From NCBI GenBank assembly GCA_037384885.1, contig JARRNO010000032.1, forward strand, positions 1 through 30,821: 30,821 bases of DNA, in the 5' to 3' direction. Shown one piece after another: positions 1 to 8,698 of this stretch (the first letter of the stretch is position 1; each line of letters begins with the position of its first letter). The notes under the pieces were generated by a model that was given only the letters and a program-made list of their open reading frames with translations, ran no database searches and was not told where the DNA came from. The position numbers and the translations under genes were made by a program. The stretch comes from JARRNO01 sp037384885. Lineage in GTDB: Bacteria; Acidobacteriota; UBA4820; DSQY01.

Positions 1-1707
1 AGCCAGGCCGTCGGGCAGCTTGTGGATGACCTTTTCCAAGCGGCTCATTTCCAGGATGCGCTTCAGGTCTTCCGGCCGGTGCCCGCTCCCGCCGTCAAAG
101 AGCGTGATGTTGTGTTCCAGGCTGCCGGAAAAGAGAAAAAGGTCCTGTTGAACCAGCGAAAACCTCCGCCGGAGAGCGTCCATGTCCCATTCGCGCAGAG
201 GCAGTCCATCCACGAGGATACGGCCGTGGTTGCGCTCCAGGTCGTAAAGGCGGAGAAGCAGCGACACGATGGTGGTCTTGCCCGATCCCGTCGGCCCGAC
301 CAGGGCCACGGTCTTACCGCGCGGCACCCTGAAGCTCACATCCTTGAGCACCGGGTTGCCTTCGTCGTAGGCAAAGGAGACGTGGTCGAAGACGATCTGA
401 GGATCGGCGGACGGGGTGGTGCGGCCCTTCCCCGGGTTCTGATCCGGGCGGTCCAGGATGGCGAAAAGGCGCTCGCTCGCCACCACGGAACTCTGCAGGA
501 TGTTGAATTTCTCCGCCAGGTCCTGAAGCGGCATGAAAAGCATGCGCAAGTAAAGCAAGAAGGCCACGAGGGTGCCGACGGAAAGCTGGCGGCCGAGAAT
601 CTGGCTTCCGGCGAACCACACCACGAGGGCGATGGCGGAGGTGGCGAATGCGTCGATGAGCGGACGGAAGACGGCGTAGATGTAAATCAGGCGAAGCTGT
701 GTGTGATAGAACGCATCGTTGATCCGGGCGAACTGGCGGGTAGAGACGGCTTCGTGAACGAAGCTCTTGATGACCACCATGCCTGAAACCGCTTCCTGGA
801 GGAAGGTGTTCAGGCGCGCCATCTGGACCCGGACGATGCGATAGATTTTTTGGGACACCCTCTTGAACCACAGCGATAGAAGGATGAGCGGCGGGGCCAG
901 CAGGAAGAGCCGCAGGGTGAGTCCCGCGTCCAGAAAGAACAGGACGAGGAGGATGCCTACGAAAAGGGTGACATCGCTGGTTGCAGTGGCCAGGACCGAA
1001 TCAAAAAGATCGGATAAAGTCGCCGTGTCGTTGGTGACGCGGGTTACGAGCCGGCCTACCGGGTTTTCATCGAAATAGCGCACGGGCAGCCGGTGGAGTT
1101 TGCGCCAGAGGTCTCCCCGTATCCGGTAGACGGCTCTCTGGCCAAGGTGGTTGAGCCCCATGGTCACGCCGTAGGACAGGAAGAAATTGATCACCAGAAG
1201 CAGGATGTAGTAGAGCGCCAGGTGGATCACGCCGCGGCGGTCGGGTGCACGGATTCTCTGCTGGACGCCCTTGGGCAGCTTGACGAATTTGTCCTGCGTC
1301 ACGAAGCGGGCTTTCCCGCCGGCCAGGGCCGCCGGCAGAACAAAGCCCCTTCCGGCGATCAGCCCCCGGGCTTCCAGGGTGGCCCGGGCCGACTTGGAGA
1401 GGTCGTCGGTCCGGACATAGACCTTGGTCTTGTCGCCCGCGGCAACAGGATGGGCCGGCGCGCCCTCCAGGAGGGCGCGGTCCGCGGGCTTGGACACGTC
1501 CACGACCATGTAGGCCGGCATGATGTACTCGTCGATGCCGTACCGGACAAAGAGCGGCAGGCTCATCTCGATGCCCGCCTGGAAGACGGAGAGCACCAGG
1601 CAGAGATACAGCAGGTGTCTCTGGCTCCGAACGTAGCCCATGATCCTCCTGAAGTTCTTCAGCAGGGCGAAGCGTCCGAGAAGGTCTTCTTCTTTCCTGA
1701 CAGCCAT
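1..1707 (-). CDS. ABC exporter half-transporter with large extracytoplasmic insert (3' end outside window)
   Basis: Type I (ABCB-like) exporter subunit: an N-terminal six-helix membrane domain followed by an ATPase. Translating the minus strand from the ATG at 1707 gives 569 codons before the window edge. The Walker A motif GPTGSGKT (about residue 472) and the Q-loop LVQQDLFLFS are visible; the signature and Walker B lie outside. Between TM1 (about 25-50) and TM2 (about 140-165) there is an insert of roughly 85 residues, absent from typical family members and predicted to lie outside the cytoplasm. The gene starts 52 bp after the stop of the upstream ABC gene, so the two are surely one operon and form a heterodimer. 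The substrate (drug, lipid or peptide) cannot be told from the sequence. Confidence 0.9.
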   Translation of the reverse strand, partial: MAVRKEEDLLGRFALLKNFRRIMGYVRSQRHLLYLCLVLSVFQAGIEMSLPLFVRYGIDEYIMPAYMVVDVSKPADRALLEGAPAHPVAAGDKTKVYVRTDDLSKSARATLEARGLIAGRGFVLPAALAGGKARFVTQDKFVKLPKGVQQRIRAPDRRGVIHLALYYILLLVINFFLSYGVTMGLNHLGQRAVYRIRGDLWRKLHRLPVRYFDENPVGRLVTRVTNDTATLSDLFDSVLATATSDVTLFVGILLVLFFLDAGLTLRLFLLAPPLILLSLWFKRVSQKIYRIVRVQMARLNTFLQEAVSGMVVIKSFVHEAVSTRQFARINDAFYHTQLRLIYIYAVFRPLIDAFATSAIALVVWFAGSQILGRQLSVGTLVAFLLYLRMLFMPLQDLAEKFNILQSSVVASERLFAILDRPDQNPGKGRTTPSADPQIVFDHVSFAYDEGNPVLKDVSFRVPRGKTVALVGPTGSGKTTIVSLLLRLYDLERNHGRILVDGLPLREWDMDALRRRFSLVQQDLFLFSGSLEHNITLFDGGSGHRPEDLKRILEMSRLEKVIHKLPDGLA

Positions 1708-1731
1708 ACCAGTCCTGAATTCTTGCCGGAG

Positions 1732-1756
1732 GGCGGGCACGAGCCTCCCGCCCGCC
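1732..1756 (-). other. GC hairpin between the two ABC genes
   Basis: A 7-bp perfect inverted repeat (GGCGGGC / GCCCGCC, 11-nt loop) lies directly after the stop codon of the upstream ABC gene. No T-run follows it in the direction of transcription, so it is unlikely to be a full terminator. It could stabilise the mRNA or lower expression of the second subunit. Confidence 0.4.
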
Positions 1757-1759
1757 GGA

Positions 1760-3487
1760 CTATTGTTCCAGTTCCTGCAGCTCCACCAGGTCTCTGTAGA
1801 ATCCTTCCTGGGCCACAAGCTCTTCATGGCGCCCCTGCTGGATCACGCGGCCGTCCTCCAGGACGAGAATGTGATCCAGGTGCTTCACGGCGCTGACGCG
1901 GTGGCTGATAATGAGCGTGGACCGTTTCCTGATTTCGTTCCGCAGATTGTCGAGAATCTGCTGTTCCACGCCGGCGTCAACCGCAGACAGGGTGTCGTCG
2001 AGAAGGAGGACCGGTGCTTCCTTGAGCAGGGCCCTCGCGAGGCAGAGGCGCTGTTTCTGCCCTCCGGAAAGGGTGATACCGCGCTCTCCCAGCAGGGTAT
2101 CGTAACCCTTCGGGAAGGAGAGGATTTCTTCGTGGAGGGCTGCCACGCTGGCGGCTTGTTCGATGTCCCGGCGTGATGCTTCGGGATTCCCGATCCGCAG
2201 GTTTTCCTCCACCGTGTCCGAAAACAGAAAAGCTTCCTGGGGAACGTAGGCGACGGCCGCCCGCAAATCCTCCAGGTCCATGTCGAGGACGTCCCGGCCG
2301 TCCAGGAAGACTTCTCCCGGCCCGGGCTCGAAAATGCGGCACAGCACCTGGGCGATGGTGCTCTTGCCCGAGCCGATTTCTCCAACGATCCCCAGGCTTC
2401 CCCCGGGAGGGATCTGGAAAGAGATGTCCTCGAGGGCATTGATGGAAACGGCCGGATAACGGAAAGTGAGATCCCGGAATTCCACCCGTCCGGAGGTGAT
2501 CCGCTCTCTTGAGGCTCGAACGGTGGTCTGGGGGGGCTTGCCGAGAAAAACGTTGATGCGGTCCATGGAAGCGGCCGCTCGCTGCAGCAGGGTCAGCATC
2601 CATCCACCCGCAATCATGGGCCATGTGAGCATGCCGAGGTAGGTGGCCAGGGCGACGAAGGTGCCGACGCTCGTCTGTCCTTCGATGACTCTCACGCCGC
2701 CCACGCCCAGAAGGATCGCGATGCAGCTTCCGGCCATGAGCAGGATCAGGGGATGAAAGAGGGCGTCCACACCCGTGTAGCGCATGAACTTCCGGTAGTA
2801 ATCCTCGCTGTGCCGGTCGAAGTGGATCGAATCCCCTTGATGCTGGACGTAGGCCTTGAGGAGGCGCATACCCGAAAGGGATTCCCGGGCCTTTTCCGTC
2901 ATGTCCTGAAAAGAGGCCTGGACGGCGTCCCACCGGCTGTAGACGGCCTTGAGCGATAGGCCCATGGCGGCCGCCAGCAGGGGGAGCGGGATGATGATAA
3001 AGGCCGTCAGCACCGGGTCCAGAAGGAACATGGCCGTCAAGGCGACGAGGGGGTAGATGGTTGCATCGATGGCGGCCAGGAATCCCATGGCCATGGCCTG
3101 TCTGACAGACTCTACATCGTTGATGGCCAGCGCCATGACGTCTCCCGTGCGCGTGGTCATGTATTCCCGGACGGAAAGCGTAAGGGCGTGTTCGAAGACC
3201 CGCCCCCTCAGGTCTCTCTCGGCGAGACGTGAGGCTGAGAAGAGAAAATAGCGCCAAAGGAATCGTGACCCGGCGATGGTGAGGGCGATGGCGAGAAGAA
3301 TAAGCGATTGCTTTCCGATCCAGGCGAGCGTGACGGAATAGCTTGCAACTCCGTCCACAACGTGCTTGATCACCAGCGGTATCACGAGCTGAGCGGCATC
3401 CACGAGCAAAAGGCAGCAGATACCGGACACCACCCGCCAGCGGTATTTCATCAGCAGTTTCAGGATGGAGCGAATACCCTTGAACAT
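1760..3487 (-). CDS. ABC exporter half-transporter with degenerate catalytic site
   Basis: A 575-residue permease-ATPase fusion. About 300 residues of membrane domain are followed by an ATPase with Walker A GEIGSGKST (about residue 370), signature LSGGQKQR (about 469) and Walker B VLLLDDTLSAVD (about 495). The residue after the Walker B aspartate, normally the catalytic glutamate, is aspartate. In heterodimeric exporters such as BmrCD and TM287/288 this marks the subunit whose own Walker motifs form the non-hydrolysing site. The ATG at 3487 is chosen because AGGAGG sits 4 nt before it (spacing 2-6 depending on register) and the family homology begins there; an upstream ATG at 3541 lacks such support. 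It is the first gene of the operon with the next ABC subunit. Confidence 0.93.
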   Translation of the reverse strand: MFKGIRSILKLLMKYRWRVVSGICCLLLVDAAQLVIPLVIKHVVDGVASYSVTLAWIGKQSLILLAIALTIAGSRFLWRYFLFSASRLAERDLRGRVFEHALTLSVREYMTTRTGDVMALAINDVESVRQAMAMGFLAAIDATIYPLVALTAMFLLDPVLTAFIIIPLPLLAAAMGLSLKAVYSRWDAVQASFQDMTEKARESLSGMRLLKAYVQHQGDSIHFDRHSEDYYRKFMRYTGVDALFHPLILLMAGSCIAILLGVGGVRVIEGQTSVGTFVALATYLGMLTWPMIAGGWMLTLLQRAAASMDRINVFLGKPPQTTVRASRERITSGRVEFRDLTFRYPAVSINALEDISFQIPPGGSLGIVGEIGSGKSTIAQVLCRIFEPGPGEVFLDGRDVLDMDLEDLRAAVAYVPQEAFLFSDTVEENLRIGNPEASRRDIEQAASVAALHEEILSFPKGYDTLLGERGITLSGGQKQRLCLARALLKEAPVLLLDDTLSAVDAGVEQQILDNLRNEIRKRSTLIISHRVSAVKHLDHILVLEDGRVIQQGRHEELVAQEGFYRDLVELQELEQ

Positions 3488-3506
3488 GTTCCTCCTGCCA
3501 CGAACT

Positions 3507-3512
3507 ATTGTA
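3507..3512 (-). promoter_or_regulatory. Possible -10 box for the ABC operon
   Basis: On the minus strand TACAAT lies 20 bp upstream of the ABC start codon. No good -35 hexamer is visible 17 bp further up (GGAAAA), so this is a weak call. Confidence 0.3.
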
Positions 3513-3644
3513 GAACATCCGGGCGGCTCTTTTCCTTTCACGGAAGGGGGCCGATACCCGGCGGGGTCCTTCCCGCCCCTTTCGCGGGTCTTCCCGGAAC
3601 GCTTGGCCGCCGAACTGCCGATACCGGCAAACCCCCGGCCCCTC

Positions 3645-3673
3645 TTGCATTTCCAGGACGTCTAGGATACAAT
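3645..3673 (+). promoter_or_regulatory. Sigma-70 promoter of acpP
   Basis: TTGCAT (3645-3650), a 17-bp spacer and TACAAT (3668-3673) form a good housekeeping promoter. Transcription would begin near 3680, giving acpP a short leader of about 20 nt that contains its ribosome binding site. Confidence 0.7.
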
Positions 3674-3700
3674 ATGCCACCTTATGCGAGGAGGATGCGC

Positions 3701-3931
3701 ATGAACGTTGAAGAAAAAGTGAAGAGCATCATTGCTGACCAACTGAGTGTGGACGAGGGGCAGGTTAAGCCCGAAGCGTCCTTTATTAACGATCTCGGCG
3801 CGGATTCATTGGACACGGTCGAGCTGATCATGGCCCTGGAAGAAGAATTCGGTGTGGAGATTTCTGACGAAGAAGCCGAAAAGATCCAGACAGTGCAGCA
3901 GGCCGTCGACTACATTAAAGATCACGTCGAG
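3701..3931 (+). CDS. acpP: Acyl carrier protein, 3' end joined out of frame to fabF
   Basis: Carrier of growing acyl chains in type II fatty acid synthesis. From the ATG at 3701 (RBS GAGGAGG at 3688-3694) about 76 residues match ACP throughout. The phosphopantetheine site is in GADSLDTVEL, and the C-terminal helix ends QAVDYIKDHV. A normal ACP stops within a few residues of this point. Here the frame has no stop and runs on to 4507 (268 residues in total), through sequence that encodes FabF in a different frame. The ACP fold itself looks whole, but the product as read would carry about 190 residues of out-of-frame tail. The last ACP codons, the stop and the spacer are missing; see the finding on this junction. 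The end given here is that of the recognisable part. Confidence 0.85.
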
Positions 3932-5048
3932 TGCCGGAAATTATCCCGTTCGGATCGCCGGCGAAGTCACCGGGTTCGACCCGCTGAACTTCATGGACAA
4001 GAAGGACGAGCGAAAGCTGGACCGCTTCATCCAGTTGAGTCTGGCGGCCACCCAAGAAGCCATGCAAAGCAGCGGTCTCCAAATTACGGCGCAAAATGCG
4101 GAGCGTGTCGGGGTGGCCATCGGCAGCGGTATCGGCGGACTGGCCACCATCGAGACGCAGCACAAGATTTCGCTGGAGCGCGGTCCGACCCGCGTCTCTC
4201 CGCATTTCATTCCCGGCATTATCATCAACATGGCCTCGGGCCAGGTGTCAATCCGCTATGGCGCGAAAGGACCCAATATCGCCACGGTCACGGCGTGCGC
4301 CACCTCGGCCCACGCCATCGGCGAATCGTTCCGTTTGATTCAACGCGGGGAAGCCGACGCCATGATTTCGGGGGGCGCCGAGGCCGCGGTGACGCCGTTG
4401 TCCGTTGCGGGGTTTGCCTCCATGCGCGCTCTGTCCACGAGGAACGACGAACCGGAGAAGGCGTCCAGGCCCTACGACGTGCAGCGCGACGGATTTGTGA
4501 TGGGTGAGGGTGCGGGGACCGTAATTATGGAAGAGCTGGAATATGCCAAGGCCCGGGGAGCGAACATTCTCTGCGAGGTCACCGGCTTCGGCATGAGCGG
4601 CGACGCCTTTCACGTGAGCGCGCCCAGCGAAGACGGGGATGGGCCCATGCGCGTCATGTTGAACGCCATCAAGGACGCCGGCCTCAAGCCGGAGGCGCTG
4701 GACTACATCAATGCCCACGGCACGTCCACGCCGGTCGGCGACAAGGTCGAAACGATCGCCATCAAGCGCGTCTTCGGCAGCGATACGAAGATCCCCGTTT
4801 CGTCCACAAAGAGCATGACCGGGCACCTTTTGGGGGCGGCCGGCGTCCTCGAAGGGATATTCTGCATCAGTGCCATCCGGGACCAGGTGGCGCCGCCCAC
4901 CATCAACCTCGTGGAACCGGATCCCGATTGCGATCTGGATTATGTCCCCAACCAGGCCAGGGCCATGAAAATTGAACATGCGCTGACCAATTCGTTCGGC
5001 TTTGGTGGAACGAATGCTTGCCTGATCATCTCCCGCTACAGCGAGTAA
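3930..5048 (+). pseudogene. fabF: Beta-ketoacyl-ACP synthase II lacking its N-terminus
   Basis: Condensing enzyme of fatty acid elongation (thiolase fold). The frame ending at 5048 matches FabF from NYPVRIAGEV onward, about 367 of the usual ~412 residues. The Cys-His-His triad is present: VTACATSAHAIG, NAHGTSTPVGD and KSMTGHLLGAAG, and the end NSFGFGGTNACLI is normal. The first ~45 residues, which carry the RRVVVTG strand, are absent, and the preceding bases encode the end of ACP in another frame. No proper start exists: the open frame reaches back to 3852 through ACP sequence, and the first internal ATG is at 3993. Either a true deletion has disabled the gene or the assembly has dropped 150-200 bp. 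acpP-fabF is the usual gene order. Confidence 0.85.
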
Positions 5049-5154
5049 TTTCCGGGCGGGCCTGCCGCGACCGGAATCTGTGCCGGAAGAATCGGCGCCT
5101 TACGCTGCGGAAAGACCTCAACATGGGCCATTGCAGCGTCAGCCGTATCCGGAT

Positions 5155-5183
5155 TTGCCTGTAGCGCCATCTCGTATTAAAAT
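5155..5183 (+). promoter_or_regulatory. Sigma-70 promoter of etfBA
   Basis: TTGCCT (5155-5160), 17 bp, TAAAAT (5178-5183). The predicted start of transcription is near 5190, about 90 nt upstream of etfB and just ahead of the inverted repeat at 5207-5225. Confidence 0.55.
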
Positions 5184-5206
5184 CATGAATGTGGCAAGCG
5201 AGTATT

Positions 5207-5225
5207 CACTAACATTTGGTTAGTG
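5207..5225 (+). promoter_or_regulatory. Inverted-repeat operator in the etfBA leader
   Basis: CACTAAC-ATTTG-GTTAGTG is a perfect 7+7 bp inverted repeat with a 5-bp centre. It lies just downstream of the predicted etfBA start site, where a bound dimer would block transcription. Size and symmetry resemble TetR-family operators, which often control acyl-CoA and ETF genes. The family assignment is inference. A smaller repeat, TTTGA-TATT-TCAAA, follows at 5238-5251. Confidence 0.5.
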
Positions 5226-5281
5226 GCGCCGCAACTATTTGATATTTCAAATGCTACGACAGGAAACAAAAGGAGGCCTTG

Positions 5282-6070
5282 ATGAATATCCTGGTTTGTA
5301 TCAAGCACGTACCGGACACTGAGACCCGTGTCAAGGTCACGCCGGACGGCATGTCGCTTGACCTGGCCGGCGCCAACTATGTGGTGAATCCCTACGACGA
5401 GTTTGCCGTGGAAGCGGCCCTTCAGCTCAAGGAAGCCAAAGGTGAGGGAGAGGTCACTCTGTTGACGGTCGGCGGCGACGAGGCCGTCAAAAGCCTCCGG
5501 CAGGGTCTTGCCATGGGCGCGGATAAGGCGGTTCTCTGCAAGAACGATGATTTTGAGAACAGCGATCCCCGCGCCGTGGCGGAAATGCTGTGCGCCGCCA
5601 TCAAGAAACATGATTTCGGACTGGTCCTTTTCGGCAAGCACGGTGTGGGGGGCGACAACCAGCAAGTGGGTTCTCTCGTGGCGACGCTCCTAGACGTTCC
5701 CGTCATTACCGTGGTCACCAAGCTCGAGCCGCAGGACGGGTCCGTGGTGTGTGAGCGCGAGATCGAAGGCGGCGCCGAGGTCGTGAAGGCGCCCCTTCCG
5801 GCGGTCATTACTTGCCAGAAGGGCTTGAACGAGCCCCGCTACCCCTCGCTGAAGGGCATCATGGCGGCCAAGAAAAAGGAAATTACGACCTTCACGCCCC
5901 AAGATCTCGGGCTGGACGCCGGAGGCCTGGAACAGCTCGACAAGACGTTCGAGCTGGCCGGATACGACCTGCCGCCCAAGCGTCCAGACGGCCGGATTCT
6001 TGAAGGGGAGCTGGACGACCAGGTCAAGGAACTCGTGAAGGTGCTTCACGAGGAAGCCAAGGTCATTTGA
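5282..6070 (+). CDS. etfB: Electron transfer flavoprotein, beta subunit
   Basis: Small subunit of the soluble electron carrier that takes electrons from acyl-CoA and related dehydrogenases. It binds AMP, or a second FAD in bifurcating types. The 262 residues cover the full family length: MNILVCIKHVPDTE at the start, VNPYDEFAVE at 35-44, then the VGGDEA and GADKAVL segments, and PRYPSLKGIMAAKKKE near 200. The ATG at 5282 is used because AGGAGG (5271-5276) is 5 nt upstream; a TTG at 5279 is too close. etfA follows after 28 bp, so the two are co-transcribed. Whether this pair is of the bifurcating kind cannot be settled from sequence by eye. Confidence 0.95.
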   Translation: MNILVCIKHVPDTETRVKVTPDGMSLDLAGANYVVNPYDEFAVEAALQLKEAKGEGEVTLLTVGGDEAVKSLRQGLAMGADKAVLCKNDDFENSDPRAVAEMLCAAIKKHDFGLVLFGKHGVGGDNQQVGSLVATLLDVPVITVVTKLEPQDGSVVCEREIEGGAEVVKAPLPAVITCQKGLNEPRYPSLKGIMAAKKKEITTFTPQDLGLDAGGLEQLDKTFELAGYDLPPKRPDGRILEGELDDQVKELVKVLHEEAKVI

Positions 6071-6098
6071 CCCGGCGACTTTTTTGGGGGAGTCAACC

Positions 6099-7082
6099 AT
6101 GAACGTTTTGATATTTGCTGAACAGCGCGACGGAAAGCTGAAAAAGGCCGCACTTGAGGCGGCCGCGGTCGGCCGGGCCATCGCCGAGGCAACAGGGGGC
6201 GGCGTGTCCGCCGTTCTTCTGGGCCAGGGTGTCCAGCCCATGGCCGAAGAGCTGGGAAAATACGGTGTGTCCAAGGTCTATGTGGGCGACGACGCCATCT
6301 TCGCCCGGTACTCCAACGACGCTTACGCCCTGGGAGTGGGCAAGGCCTATGAGCTGGACCAGCCGGGACTGGTGGTCTTTTCCGCCACCGCCATGGGCAA
6401 GGACTTGGCGCCCAAGGTGACGGGACGGTTCGGGATCGGCCTTGTTTCCGAATTGACGCATTACGAAGTCAAGGACGGCGGTATCGAATTCACGCGGCCC
6501 ATCTATGCGGGCAAGGCCTACAAGAAGGTGAAGGGCCCCAAGGACGTTCCGTATGCCGTCTCCATCCGTCCCAACATCTTTCCACCCGAAGAAAAGCCTG
6601 CTTCTCCCGAAATCGTTCCGCTCGAGCACGGTGTCACGGAAGCAGATGTACGGGCGGTCGTGGAGAAAGTCCTGGCCTCGGAAGGTGAACTGCTGGACGT
6701 GGCGGAGGCCGACATAGTGGTGTCCGGCGGACGCGGGATGAAGGGCCCCGAAAACTACAACATTCTGGAGGAACTCGCCAAGCTGCTGGGCGGTGCGGTG
6801 GGCGCTTCCCGCGCGGCCGTCGATTCCGGCTGGATCGACCACTCCCACCAGGTCGGACAGACAGGCAAAGTCATTGCTCCGAGCCTGTACATCGCCTGCG
6901 GCATCTCGGGCGCCATCCAGCACCTGGCCGGTATGTCCACCTCAAAGGTGATCGTGGCAGTCAACAAGGATCCCGAGGCGCCCATTTTCAAGTTGGCCAC
7001 GTACGGGATCGTGGGCGACCTCTTCGATGTAGTTCCAAAGCTGACCGAGGAGATCCGGAAATTGAAGGAGCAGCAAGGTTGA
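6099..7082 (+). CDS. etfA: Electron transfer flavoprotein, alpha subunit
   Basis: Large ETF subunit, 327 residues, carrying the FAD-binding C-terminal domain. That domain is clear from VVSGGRGMKGPEN through SGWIDHSHQVGQTGK (about residue 243 on), LYIACGISGAIQH and VAVNKDPEAPIF. The N-terminal domain (NVLIFAEQRDGKLKK) matches the beta-like half. The ATG at 6099 has a GGGGGAG ribosome site (6086-6092); a TTG at 6084 is less likely. It forms heterodimers with EtfB, passing electrons from dehydrogenases to a membrane quinone oxidoreductase or another acceptor that is not encoded here. A strong terminator follows 25 bp after the stop, so etfBA is a two-gene unit. Confidence 0.95.
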   Translation: MNVLIFAEQRDGKLKKAALEAAAVGRAIAEATGGGVSAVLLGQGVQPMAEELGKYGVSKVYVGDDAIFARYSNDAYALGVGKAYELDQPGLVVFSATAMGKDLAPKVTGRFGIGLVSELTHYEVKDGGIEFTRPIYAGKAYKKVKGPKDVPYAVSIRPNIFPPEEKPASPEIVPLEHGVTEADVRAVVEKVLASEGELLDVAEADIVVSGGRGMKGPENYNILEELAKLLGGAVGASRAAVDSGWIDHSHQVGQTGKVIAPSLYIACGISGAIQHLAGMSTSKVIVAVNKDPEAPIFKLATYGIVGDLFDVVPKLTEEIRKLKEQQG

Positions 7083-7106
7083 CCGCAAAGACGGTCCGGC
7101 AATCCA

Positions 7107-7138
7107 GGGCGGGCGCTCCGGCGCCCGCCCTGCTTTTT
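7107..7138 (+). terminator. Rho-independent terminator after etfA
   Basis: A perfect 10-bp stem, GGGCGGGCGC / GCGCCCGCCC, with loop TCCG, is followed by TGCTTTTT. It ends the etfBA transcript. On the other strand no T-run follows, so it is not expected to serve anmK. Confidence 0.9.
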
Positions 7139-7169
7139 AAGGGATGGGAAGGCCGGATAACGGAATAGA

Positions 7170-8372
7170 TTATGTCAGGCGCCAGGCGTTCTTGCCGGGC
7201 GTAATAGAACCCAAGACAACCGGATGCGATGCCCCGGTGGCCGAGGGAACATTGGCGGGGCGTCCCACCAGGGTTTCATTGGCGAGGTAGGCCATGAGGA
7301 CCGCCTCCTTGGCCTTGGCGGGGATCGTGTATTCGTCGCCGTGGACGATGAGAAGTTTGGGGAGGGCTTTCTGGAGCTCGGATACGAGGTAGGGATTTTT
7401 CGCGCCGCCACCGCACACGATCAGTTCCTCGTAGTTGGAGGACTGGAGGAGATGCTCCATAACGCCCATGGCGATGCTCTGGACGGTAAAGGCGGAAAGC
7501 GTCGCTACCCAGTCTGCCGGGGAAAGGCCCGACGTCTTCTTGAGAAGATCTTCGAGGAAGACGGGCCCGAAGGCCTCCTTGTCCAGGGATTTTGGGGGAG
7601 TCTTCTGCAGGTACGGATGCGCCATCAGGCTTGAGATGATTTCGCGGTTGACCGTCCCGGACTTGGCCCACTCGCCGTTTTCGTCGTACAGGCGTTTGCC
7701 CTGGGTGAAGCGGACGACGGCTTGGTCGATGAGGCAGTTCCCGGGACCGGTGTCGAAGGCTACGACCGACTCGATGCCCTTGTTGGCCGGAATGCCAGTG
7801 ACGTTGGCGATGCCGCCGATATTGAGGGCGATCCGGCCGCGCGACCGGTGCCGGTACAGCGCAAAATCGAGGTAGGGGACGAGCGGCGCGCCTTGCCCGC
7901 CCACGGCCATATCCCTGGCCCGGAAGTCGGAGATCACGGTGACGCCCGTTCTCTCGGCAACGACGGCGGGATTGCAGATTTGAAGCGAGCCGGATGCCTT
8001 GGCGCCCGGGAACTGGACCGGGTCCGGGTGATGGTACAGCGTCTGCCCGTGCAGGCCGATGAGGTCGATGGCGTCCAGCGCGATGCCGGCCCCTTCGCAG
8101 AGGCGCTTTGCTGCATGTGAAAAGAGCTCGCCCAGATAGCTTGAAAGGAGCACCACGTCGCGGGCGGTGGCGCCCGTCGCGCCTTGTGCTTTTAAAATCT
8201 TTTGCTGTACGGCCTTCGAGAATCTCAGCGTTTCGAAGCGAATGATCTCGAATTGGGCCTCTTCGCCACTGTTCAGCACCCGGACAAGTGCCGCGTCGAT
8301 ACCGTCGGCCGACGTTCCGGAAATGAGCCCGATGATCAGTCTTTCGCTTTTTGATTCTATCTCTTCGAGCAT
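7170..8372 (-). CDS. anmK: Anhydro-N-acetylmuramic acid kinase
   Basis: Cytosolic ATP-dependent kinase of cell-wall recycling. It opens and phosphorylates 1,6-anhydro-MurNAc to give MurNAc-6-phosphate. The 400 residues show the family's marks: GTSADGID at 19-26 (phosphate-binding loop), DLIGLHGQTLYHHP, NIGGIANVTGIP, FDTGPGNCLID and VCGGGAKNPYL. The ATG at 8372 is chosen because the family homology begins there, with GGAG 8 nt upstream; the frame stays open to 8519 but that extension has no family-like sequence. It is transcribed alone, convergent with etfBA and divergent from the DUF4388 gene. No other murein-recycling gene is nearby. Confidence 0.93.
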   Translation of the reverse strand: MLEEIESKSERLIIGLISGTSADGIDAALVRVLNSGEEAQFEIIRFETLRFSKAVQQKILKAQGATGATARDVVLLSSYLGELFSHAAKRLCEGAGIALDAIDLIGLHGQTLYHHPDPVQFPGAKASGSLQICNPAVVAERTGVTVISDFRARDMAVGGQGAPLVPYLDFALYRHRSRGRIALNIGGIANVTGIPANKGIESVVAFDTGPGNCLIDQAVVRFTQGKRLYDENGEWAKSGTVNREIISSLMAHPYLQKTPPKSLDKEAFGPVFLEDLLKKTSGLSPADWVATLSAFTVQSIAMGVMEHLLQSSNYEELIVCGGGAKNPYLVSELQKALPKLLIVHGDEYTIPAKAKEAVLMAYLANETLVGRPANVPSATGASHPVVLGSITPGKNAWRLT

Positions 8373-8698
8373 CCTTTGAGCTCCGAAGACTCTTAAACGA
8401 CCGCATGCCAGCGTCTTTACCAGAAAAGAAAGCAGGTTACCACAAAGGGGGGGCGAGGGTGAAGTCCGGCTTATTCCCGGCCCCCTCAGTTTGACACCCC
8501 AGACCGCCGGCGGTAGCATGTCATCAGGGAGTACGTACGAAGCACGGGCCGAGTCGACGACGAAGAAGACGTTCTTTGTAAGCGGCGAATTCCCGGAGGC
8601 GGGCGGCGAGAAAACGAGGCACCGGAAGCCCGGGTCCGTGAAGATTTCCCGGCAACCGGCCCGGTTGCGGCTGCATACACGCCAGGAGGGCCTGCGAT
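8373..8698. other. Divergent intergenic region, anmK / DUF4388 gene
   Basis: This 326-bp stretch holds no convincing gene. It has a 12-bp palindrome ACCGCCGGCGGT (8503-8514) and a hairpin GCAACCG-GCC-CGGTTGC (8652-8668) that lies 15 nt before the ribosome site of the plus-strand gene and could fold in its leader. I could not pick out a confident promoter for either side. Confidence 0.5.
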
